Source: JAQVUB01 sp033809415 (lineage in GTDB: Bacteria > Verrucomicrobiota > Lentisphaeria > Oligosphaerales > Oligosphaeraceae). From it: a DNA stretch of 14,143 nt. Where the stretch lies: contig JAPXLT010000107.1 in NCBI GenBank assembly GCA_033809415.1, forward strand, positions 1 to 14,143, given 5' to 3'. The notes under the pieces were generated by a model. The model did no database searches and was not told the origin of the DNA. It was given only the letters and a program-made list of their open reading frames with translations. Shown here one piece after another: positions 5,921 through 12,900 of this stretch (positions within the stretch are counted from its first letter, which is position 1; every line of letters starts with the position of its first letter). Made by a program: the position numbers and the translations under genes.

Positions 5921-6167
5921 CGTCTGATTGTGGTGCCTTTACAAGGCACTGTCTTTGGGTGGGTTCCTCACCCCAGGCTGAAGCCTGGGGTTAAGCATAG
6001 TTAAACGCCTACGGCGCAATGCGTTACGCCAATCCGCTGATCTGTCAGATAAAACAACCAACCAGGCCGCAAATCCAAGTGCCATTTCATCCGTCAGAGC
6101 AGCAACCCCTATAAAATTTTTCGTGTCTTTTCGTGTCTTTTCGTTGTTAAAAAATGGGTTGTGGGCG
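5921..6167 (+). repeat. Modular intergenic repeat, copy C (longest)
   Basis: Begins with CGTCTGATTGTGGTGCCTTT, as copy B does, and has the GTGCCTT-TAC-AAGGCAC hairpin (5934-5950) and the 9-bp hairpin CCCCAGGCT-GA-AGCCTGGGG (5971-5990), then the TTAAGCATAGTTAA and CGCCTACGGCGCA blocks. Unlike A and B, it carries an extra module (6041-6127) before two TTTTCGTGTC units and TTCGTTGTTAAAAAATGGG (6140-6158). After it, 6184-6213 shows a further degenerate tail (CCGTGTTTTTAGTTGTAAAA). Not next to any surviving minus-strand gene end. Confidence 0.8.
6041..6127 (-). repeat. Right arm of the 87-bp imperfect inverted repeat
   Basis: Pairs with 5734-5820. Both arms, read in the same sense, give related open frames (FIGVAALTDEMA here, FLGVAALMDGMA in the other arm). 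Because differences are spread over all codon positions and no start or ribosome-binding site is present, I treat it as a repeat module and not as a gene. Confidence 0.6.
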
Positions 6168-6400
6168 GAGTCCACGCCAAGTCCATCCGTGTTTTTAGTT
6201 GTAAAAAAAAGCCCCTATCATCCAGTTTTACTGACGCATTACCAAAGAGACTATCTTTTGACAACTTTCATGAAAAAGCGAGGCTTCCCGTATTCCGTGA
6301 GTCGAAAACGCAGGTATATTAAATAACACGATGCCGGGAAAGCGGTTTTGCATCGTACTTCAACCGGTAGTAATGTTTCTGCGTAAACGTCATAATCGAT

Positions 6401-6576
6401 ATGGATATGCGTCCTTGATCCCGGGGGGATTTTCAGCAGCTGGCGAATTTCGTCTGGTCCATAGCTGATTTACAGCGCGGGCCATACCAGTCGTCGCGAC
6501 CGCTGGTCGAAATCGCTGCGCGCTGGGCACAGTCGAAAAACGAATCATGGAACTCCTGCGGGAGGTGATGGAATGA
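6401..6576 (+). pseudogene. Probable remnant of a type I modification-subunit gene (hsdM-like)
   Basis: The frame at 6431-6487 reads FQQLANFVWSIADLQRGPY, which fits the N-terminal signature of HsdM DNA methyltransferase subunits of type I restriction systems (FxxxANFIWSVADLLRGDY in typical members). An in-frame ATG at 6401 is separated from it by a TGA at 6416-6418, next to a CCCGGGGGG run where a frameshift is plausible. Shortly after the signature the similarity ends. A different frame then runs to the next gene, ending VEKRIMELLREVME, with its TGA (6574-6576) overlapping the ATG of the AlbA_2 gene. This is what a large internal deletion would leave: both ends of a roughly 500-codon gene within 176 bp. 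The N-terminal match is recognised from memory; the C-terminal assignment is inference. Confidence 0.5.
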
Positions 6577-8042
6577 CCGTTGAAAGATCAATAAAGGACC
6601 TGCTTGGCATTTTGACAGACTTGCGTAAGCTACCACGTGAAACCGAATGGGTCGAATTCAAGCATAACAATGATGATCCGGAAGAAATCGGGGAATACGT
6701 TTCCGCCCTGGCAAATGCTGCTGCCCTGACCGGTAAAGTATGCGCCTGGCTAGTCTGGGGAGTGCACGACCATACCCACGAGATCATTGGCACCACCTTC
6801 AACCCGGCATCAAGCAAAATCGGTAACGAGGAACTGGAAAGCTGGTTGCTACGCCTACTTTCTCCCAAGATCGATTTCCGCTTTTACAATATTCATGCTG
6901 AAGATAAACCGGTAGTCCTCATGGAAATCGGTGCGGCCTTCCGGCATCCGGTACAATTCAAGGGGATGGAATATATCCGCGTTGGCTCCTATAAGAAAAA
7001 GCTGAAGGACTTCCCGGAAAAAGAGCGTGATCTGTGGCGGGTGTTTGACCGTACTCCCTTTGAGAAAGAGATCGCGGCAGAAAATATAGCCGCAGAGGAA
7101 GTGCTCCGGTTGCTTGACTATCCTGCCTACTTTGACTTGCTCTCTTTGCCGCTTCCTGAAAATCGAGATGGCATTTTATCGACCTTAACTGCTGATGATA
7201 TGATTGTTCAAGGCGAGGGCGGCAAATGGAACATTACCAACCTTGGTGCCGTGTTGTTCGCCAAACGGCTTGCCGATTTTCGCACCTTGGCTCGCAAGAC
7301 GGTGCGCGTAATACTTTACAAGGGTGAAAATCGGTTGGAAACCGTGCGTGAGCAAGAATGTAGCAAAGGCTACGCGGTCGGTTTTCAAGAGCTGCTCAGT
7401 CTCATTATCACTCTGTTGCCCAGCAATGAAGTGATCGGACAGGCTCTGCGCAGGCAGGAACCTATGCTCCCGGAACTGGCCATTCGTGAATTGGTGGCCA
7501 ATGCCATCATCCACCAGAATTTCCATCTAACCGGTACCGGTCCTATGGTGGAAATTTTTGCAGGGCGCATGGAGATTACAAACCCTGGGCTGCCGCTGGT
7601 GCAGACCGACCGCTTTCTCGACAGCCCACCTCGTTCTCGTAATGAAGCGCTGGCTTCCTTCATGCGCCGCATCGGCGTTTGCGAGGAACGTGGTAGCGGT
7701 ATAGACAAGGTGGTCTTTCAGACCGAGTTCCACCAGCTTCCCGCTCCTTTGTTTGAAGCCATGGAGCAACATACCCGCGCTACTCTTTTCGCCCGTCGTG
7801 AGTTAAAGGAGATGGACAAAAACGACCGTATTCGCGCCTGCTACCTCCATGCTTGCCTGCACTATGTACAACGGAACTATATGACCAATACCACCTTGCG
7901 TGAACGCTTTGGAATCGATGAGAAAAATAGCTCCATGGTCTCACGCATCATCAGGGATACTGTTGAAGCCGGTCTGATTGTTCCATACGATGAGGAGGCT
8001 GGGCGAAAATACATGAAATATCTGCCGAGCTGGGCCAGATAA
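6573..8042 (+). CDS. AlbA_2 (Schlafen-type) and GHKL-ATPase-domain putative regulator
   Basis: 489 residues. The N-terminal AlbA_2/Schlafen-type domain (about 20-150) has TEWVEFKHN at 24-32 and CAWLVWGVHD at 57-66. The C-terminal half holds a GHKL-like ATP-binding region: AIRELVANAIIHQNF (303-317, N-box with Glu and Asn), NPGLP (337-341), and RRIGVCEERGSGIDKV (365-380, glycine-rich lid). Residues about 415-489 look like a winged helix-turn-helix. Proteins of this architecture, often misnamed RecG-like helicases, are putative nucleic-acid-binding regulators and frequently lie beside type I restriction genes. The start is strong: GGAGGTGA stands just upstream of the ATG, which overlaps the stop of the upstream hsdM-like remnant by ATGA, a sign of former translational coupling. 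No hsdS or hsdR follows. The protein has no signal peptide and no visible truncation, so it may still be functional. Confidence 0.88.
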   Translation: MTVERSIKDLLGILTDLRKLPRETEWVEFKHNNDDPEEIGEYVSALANAAALTGKVCAWLVWGVHDHTHEIIGTTFNPASSKIGNEELESWLLRLLSPKIDFRFYNIHAEDKPVVLMEIGAAFRHPVQFKGMEYIRVGSYKKKLKDFPEKERDLWRVFDRTPFEKEIAAENIAAEEVLRLLDYPAYFDLLSLPLPENRDGILSTLTADDMIVQGEGGKWNITNLGAVLFAKRLADFRTLARKTVRVILYKGENRLETVREQECSKGYAVGFQELLSLIITLLPSNEVIGQALRRQEPMLPELAIRELVANAIIHQNFHLTGTGPMVEIFAGRMEITNPGLPLVQTDRFLDSPPRSRNEALASFMRRIGVCEERGSGIDKVVFQTEFHQLPAPLFEAMEQHTRATLFARRELKEMDKNDRIRACYLHACLHYVQRNYMTNTTLRERFGIDEKNSSMVSRIIRDTVEAGLIVPYDEEAGRKYMKYLPSWAR

Positions 8043-8056
8043 GGAATACAGAAATC

Positions 8057-8090
8057 TTATTTGACGGTTATTTGACGGTCATTTGACTGA
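8057..8090 (+). repeat. Iteron-like cluster 1: three 11-bp units
   Basis: TTATTTGACGG, TTATTTGACGG and TCATTTGACTG follow each other at an 11-bp period, starting 15 bp after the AlbA_2 stop codon. Cluster 2 at 8158-8191 repeats the 34 bp with two differences. Period near one helix turn puts all units on one DNA face, as for protein-binding iterons. AACCTGTTT occurs at 8092-8100 and again at 8122-8130. Confidence 0.7.
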
Positions 8091-8157
8091 GAACCTGTTT
8101 AGATGGCTCTGCAAAAGTCGCAACCTGTTTTATTTCAATTCATTATATGTTTCAATT

Positions 8158-8191
8158 TTATTTGACGGTTATTTGATGGTCATTTGATTGA
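8158..8191 (+). repeat. Iteron-like cluster 2: three 11-bp units
   Basis: Second copy of the cluster at 8057-8090, same orientation, offset 101 bp, with two C-to-T differences (TTATTTGATGG and ATTTGATTG units). The 67 bp between clusters are AT-rich towards cluster 2 (TTTCAATTCATTATATG). There is no replication-initiator gene in the window, so an origin is not supported. Confidence 0.7.
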
Positions 8192-8221
8192 CAGGGCGTT
8201 TTCATTCATTTTCATGGACAG
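8192..8221 (+). repeat. 30-bp exact repeat, copy 1
   Basis: The 30 bp beginning CAGGGCGTTTTCATTCATTT and ending TCATGGACAG are identical to 14036-14065, 5.8 kb away in the same orientation. The copy leads directly into the ATGGAC array at 8214, whereas the right copy carries a single ATGGAC and then decays. Confidence 0.85.
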
Positions 8222-8385
8222 GGACAAGAATGGACATCATGGACAAGAATGGACGGAATGGACTTTCCGTTTGATGGACGAATGGACAGGTTCTCTGCTG
8301 TACGCGTCCATTCTGTCCATAAAGACGCGTCCATTTGTGTCCATGATGTCCATCGCGTCCATTCTTGTCCCTGTCCCTTGTCCAT
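8214..8385. repeat. Inverted hexamer array: seven ATGGAC then seven GTCCAT
   Basis: ATGGAC begins at 8214, 8230, 8239, 8249, 8258, 8274 and 8282. GTCCAT begins at 8306, 8315, 8329, 8339, 8348, 8357 and 8380. Spacing is mostly 8-10 bp. The outer ends share GGACAGGGACAAGAATGGAC in opposite orientation (8217-8236 against the complement of 8357-8376). The array can therefore fold into a long cruciform or an RNA hairpin of up to about 80 bp per arm around a loop near 8288-8305. No gene overlaps it. It lies between the AlbA_2 and ceramidase-fold genes. Confidence 0.8.
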
Positions 8386-8428
8386 AAAAAATCTTTCCTA
8401 AAAACGGAAGAATCTGGGTGATAGCACG

Positions 8429-8455
8429 AAAAGCCCAAAAAAATGCTTTTCTTGA
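8429..8455 (+). terminator. Weak hairpin with T-rich tail
   Basis: AAAAGC (8429-8434) and GCTTTT (8445-8450) can pair around a 10-nt A-rich loop, followed by a T-rich run. The stem is only 6 bp and A/T-rich, so termination of upstream transcription is possible but not convincing. An 8-G homopolymer (8466-8473) follows. Confidence 0.2.
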
Positions 8456-8532
8456 TTTCTTTTTCGGGGGGGGATAAATTAACGTAGAATCGTGTGAACT
8501 TGCTATTCAATAACAAAATTACGAGGGAAAAA

Positions 8533-9897
8533 ATGAAAGTTGGATTTGCGGTCAGTGATATTACTCCTGAATTGGGAATCTATTTAACCGGATACGGTCA
8601 TCCGGAACGGTTGGCCACCTCCGTTCATCTGCCATTGAACGCCACTGCCATGGTATTGGAGGATGGCGATACCATCACGGCAGTCCTGGGAATAGACTGG
8701 TGTTTTGTGGATTGGACTCTGACACAAGCCATTCGCAAAGGAATCTTCGATGCCACGGGTATCCCCGAATCCAACATTCTGCTTTGCTGCTCCCATACCC
8801 ATTCCGCACCTCATACGACTTATATGCGGACGCTGGGACGGACGGCGGTTGACCCCGAAAACCTGGGCGTGGCATACGTCCATAAATCCATTCCTGCCAT
8901 TGCGGACGCTGTCAAGCGTGCAAAAGACAACTTGCAGGAGTGCGCTGTTGGCTTCGGTGCTTCCAAGACAAAAACGGGGATTTCACGTCGCGGCACGGAT
9001 GACCATGGCCGCGTAAGCGGATTTTTGGGCGATCCGGACATGCTTTACGATGACAACATGACGGTTGCCCGCTTCCTGAGCAAAGGTACCCGTGAGGATC
9101 TAGGCATTTTTATTCATTGCAGCGCGCATAATACCGCCATGGGAATAACTCGCGAGATTTCCAGCGATTGGTGCGGCATTATGAAAGACCGGGTCGAGGA
9201 TACCTATAAAGTTCCCGTGATTTTCATCAACGGCGCTATAGGGGATGTCGGTCCGCGTACAAACGTTTATAGGGACTACAGCAATGCCAAAGAAGATTGT
9301 GCTTTGACCGGTTTCGCGGCCGGCGCTGGTGACGGCGCAAAATCCGCCACAGAAGTTGGTTTGCGTGCGGCAACTGATGCGCTACGGACGTTGGAAGGCA
9401 TCCGTGATTTCCGTGCCAATCTGCCGGTTAGGGTTCATGTTGGCGAGTTGCGGCTTCCCCAGGCATTGTCCATGAGCGTAGAAGCCGCCAAGGCAAAGCT
9501 GTTGGAGTTCGATGCAAAGACCGCCGATACTGTTGAACCGGATACCGTATATCAAATTGCCAAAGCCATTGCCGCTGAAGAAGGCAAGGAACCTCAACCG
9601 GAGCTGATTATCGAGCAGACTCTGGTTGCTTTTGGGGCTGTGGCGCTGGTGCCGTTCCCCTTTGAGGTATTCTCCATATTCTCCCTGCGATTGCGCAAAT
9701 ACGGCCCCTACGAATATACATTGTTGGCCAGCAATACCAATGGCCGGAATGCCTATCTTCCCGATCGAGGCTCATTTGCCATGGGCGGCTATGAACCCGA
9801 ATGCCTCAAAACTGTAAGCACGTATGTTGTGACACCCGATGCAGGCGACAAGGCCGTGATCCAGAGCCTGAAAGCCCTTCGCGAAATGAAAGGATGA
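8533..9897 (+). CDS. Neutral/alkaline ceramidase-fold protein, cytoplasmic, variant active site
   Basis: 454 residues from the ATG at 8533, chosen because CGAGGG lies just upstream and family members start MxVGFAxxDITP; an in-frame ATG at 8494 has no such site. The start KVGFAVSDITPELGIYLTGYG, the zinc-ligand-like CSHTHSAPH (86-94), IHCSAHNT (195-201), INGAIGDVGPR (232-242) and the late GGYE (418-421) place it in the neutral ceramidase N-terminal domain family. True ceramidases have GDVSP with a catalytic serine; here it is GDVGP, so amide hydrolysis of ceramide by the usual mechanism is unlikely. It also lacks a signal peptide and the C-terminal Ig-like domain. Such short relatives are common in PVC bacteria near glycan-degradation genes and may act as hydrolases on other amide or ester groups. 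It converges on the 1290-residue gene. Confidence 0.85.
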   Translation: MKVGFAVSDITPELGIYLTGYGHPERLATSVHLPLNATAMVLEDGDTITAVLGIDWCFVDWTLTQAIRKGIFDATGIPESNILLCCSHTHSAPHTTYMRTLGRTAVDPENLGVAYVHKSIPAIADAVKRAKDNLQECAVGFGASKTKTGISRRGTDDHGRVSGFLGDPDMLYDDNMTVARFLSKGTREDLGIFIHCSAHNTAMGITREISSDWCGIMKDRVEDTYKVPVIFINGAIGDVGPRTNVYRDYSNAKEDCALTGFAAGAGDGAKSATEVGLRAATDALRTLEGIRDFRANLPVRVHVGELRLPQALSMSVEAAKAKLLEFDAKTADTVEPDTVYQIAKAIAAEEGKEPQPELIIEQTLVAFGAVALVPFPFEVFSIFSLRLRKYGPYEYTLLASNTNGRNAYLPDRGSFAMGGYEPECLKTVSTYVVTPDAGDKAVIQSLKALREMKG

Positions 9898-9905
9898 TAT
9901 ACTTA

Positions 9906-9961
9906 TTTTTTAACAACGAAAAAGACACGAAAAGGCAAAAATTTTTCTGGTCTTTTCGTGT
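9906..9961. terminator. Repeat-derived hairpin between convergent genes
   Basis: TTTTTTAACAACGAA (9906-9920) is the inverted tail of the modular repeat family. ACACGAAAAG (9925-9934) and CTTTTCGTGT (9952-9961) then form a 10-bp stem around a loop holding AAAAATTTTT. The stem has T-rich sequence within and around it, and lies in the 63 bp between the two convergent stop codons, reaching the TAA of the minus-strand gene. A bidirectional terminator is plausible, although the loop is long (17 nt). Confidence 0.5.
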
Positions 9962-12900
9962 TACTCGACCAGAACGGCAATTGGCCAGTTCAAAGGCTTG
10001 TTCCAGCAGCCGCCCTTGGGGTCTATGGCCAGGGACTTCGCCTGCTTGACACCGTCCCCTTTGTCACGGTCTGCCACATAGACGCCTAAGGCAAAATTCC
10101 ATCCTTCCGTCAGTTTGATAGGCAAGACGTATGCTGCGGGGAATTCCGCTTCGTAAACATAGCCATTTTCTGTCTTGGTAAACCTCGCAGGGATTTCCGG
10201 CGCCAGCTGTTTGTCTTTCGGAGCGGCTGTGCCAAGAGTAAACTGAACAAATGGCGACAATGCACGCCAGACCTGGCAGGCTTTGCCGTCAACTGTAGGC
10301 ATCAGGGCGTAGTCGTAATCGTCGTCGTCGAAGACGTTTTTGCCATTGGTGCGCGCCGAGCAGCGGGTATCCATGAAAATCTGGCACACATCATAGTTCC
10401 AGCGGCAGCCGGGTCCATCGCCTGCGGTCAAGCAGTCATCAATAACCGCAACGCGGATATAGAGTTGTTCAGGTGTCCAGGCTGCCTGAAAAGTCGCATC
10501 GAAGTCTCCAGGATATCCACGGTCTTCATCGAGCTTTGTCTTGCTGTAGCACGGGAACGCCATGGCGGGAACCTTGGTCCAATCTCCTGTGAACTTGGGA
10601 ATGGCAACCACGGTTTCCTTGAATGTACCATTGAAAGAGGCGCCATTGGCTTCCAGTGTCCACTGCTGATCCAGCTTATGGACTTGCCCGGGAGAAAACA
10701 CTTCAGGAACCTTCACTGTAATCTTCTGTGAACCATGCGCCGGAACTAGAAGTTGGAAAGATTGCCCTTCCACGGTAAACTTGCCTACGACCTCCTTGGC
10801 ACGACCATTGGTCAGCGTGTATTCAACAGCTGTTGCATCTGCGACCTTGCCCGATACCGTGCAAGGCATCCGGACAGCACCTTCAATTTCCGCATCTTTC
10901 AAGGCCGCCAGGAAACGGGCATTATCGCCCTTCTTGCCGCGAATGAAATAGGGAAATGGCGTCAGTTGGAACTGCCCCTTGACTTCAGGAGTGCGAACAA
11001 CACCCATGAGATCAATAAACTGGGCTTCCGAATAATTGAAAGTCACTTTCGGGAAGGGTACAAAGCCGCTCGATAGTTGCTTGTCCTCGCTCCAGACTGC
11101 TGCCAGTGGCGTGCTGTCTTCGCTTTCCCATACAAAACAGCGGACTTTCGTCCCAAAGGAGCAATCGTCCAGAAATTTCTTGGGATTCCCCAGGAGTGTT
11201 CCCAGGGTATTGATGACTTTCTGTGAGACTCTCGGCGTCATGTCAATATCCAATCTCAGGTTGGCGGTACTTGTAACTGCCGATGTTACGCAAATCATCT
11301 GTTTGAACTTAATCATGCAGATAAGATAGCATCGCGCATAATAGGCGGCAGACATCTGCTCCGTCCACCCGAGATCGTAGCTCAGCGGCGACTTGATGCT
11401 GTTCTTCTCGGCAGAGATTGGATTGCAGTCCCACAACGGCGCACCGTAGGGATAGAAGTGCATGAATTCGGGGAAAGCAATGATGGCATCCTTCAGGTCA
11501 TGTTTCTCGAGAACGTCAAGATATGCCATGAACTGATCGTAGAATTCCGTCGGGTCGCCGTTATATGGATGGCCGCTGACCAGCTTTATAGGCCAGCGTT
11601 CCTTAATTTGCCCCAGAAACCGGTCATATTCTGCCACGCCATCTCGAATTTGCAGGTTTGCAGCGCCCTGTTCATAGGGATATGCATCGGGATAAACGCT
11701 TTTGACGGCCTCAAAGTAGGCCAGGACTAAATCCGGATAATGAGGGTCGCCTTTGATTTCCTCTGGCCATTCCCCTCCGATGCCGTAGGCAAATCGCCCG
11801 GGATTCTTCTTTAATACGGTTTTCACGGCTTCTTGGAATTTTGCTTTGTACTGTTCATTCCATCCGCCCAGCAGGCGGTAGTCTGCCAAAAGTCCTTTTT
11901 CCTTGACCATTTCCCAGATGGGGTACCAATTATCCATTACGCCGAAATAGACATGGCCGGTTACCAGTTTATCCGCCAATTCGGGAAATATTTTCTGGTA
12001 GCGTACGATGGGGGCACGGGCGGCTGCACTCGCATCAAAAGGAATGATGCCGTATTTCTGGTATAGTGCCATGACTTTCGGGCCGATAGAAGGGGTATGC
12101 CCCTGGCATCCGTAGCCGATCTGCCGCAAACGTTTCAGGTAGGTCTCTGAACACTCATCCACATATCCCCAGAAAGCCCCATAACTGGGCGAGAAGATTT
12201 TGGCAGTTGCATGCTGATTCTTCAGGAAAGGCATGACGGAAAAACGGAAATGAGACACTTCCGCTCCGCTCTTCAGTTCAATGGTATAAACGCCGTCAGC
12301 AAAACCTTTTTCTGGAGCAGGAATCGTCAGCAGAGGATAGTGCCCTTTGCGAAATGCCAAGTCTTTTTCGAAGGACAAAACCGTTTCGCGATAGAAATTC
12401 TTTACCGTAACCGTGACTTTCCCCTTGAACTCGGTTTTCAGTGTAGAAAGTTCCAAGGCGATATTCTGTGGCTTTCCGCTTTCGAAGAAGCCAACGCCAT
12501 TTTCTGTGTCTGCCACAAGTTTTCCGGCTAGTGCAGACGCATCGAATTCCGTCGCCTTGTCTCCTGCTTCGAGTTGCATACCATCCAATACGCCAGAAGA
12601 AAAGGTGATTGCAGGCGCGAGAATACCAGGGGTTGCGGAAGTCAAGCTGAATTCAAAGCGTTGCCATTCGCCTTTGGTATCATACATTCCCGAGGAACGT
12701 CCCAGTTTTTTATATGGTTCATGGTTGCCGACAGCGGCTGTATAGGTTCCTTTGCCGTTGAGATAGAAACTGAAAGTGTATGTTCCAGGGTCAGCAGGAA
12801 CAGACGCAAACTGATATTCGCCTGCCGGAAGGGAATACTTTCCAAACAAAACCGGTAGAGTTGCTAGGGGCAAATCCAGTTCTTGCCCTGGGAATGCATG

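Noticed and set aside
5734..6127. Insertion sequence with terminal inverted repeats
   Set aside because: The interior has no transposase, the arms are far longer and more diverged than usual ends, and no target-site duplication is visible.
5939..6175. 78-codon minus-strand open frame in copy C (VAALTDEMALGFAAW)
   Set aside because: It lies entirely in repeat modules, with no ribosome-binding site; the inverted copy at 5734-5820 is interrupted by a stop, so it is not treated as a gene.
8214..8385. CRISPR-like array
   Set aside because: Units are only 6 bp with 2-10 bp spacing and reverse polarity midway; there are no equal-length unique spacers and no cas genes.
8494..8532. Upstream start giving the ceramidase-fold protein 13 extra residues
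   Set aside because: No ribosome-binding site, and the added residues resemble translated repeat tail; the ATG at 8533 has CGAGGG upstream and the family-typical N-terminus.
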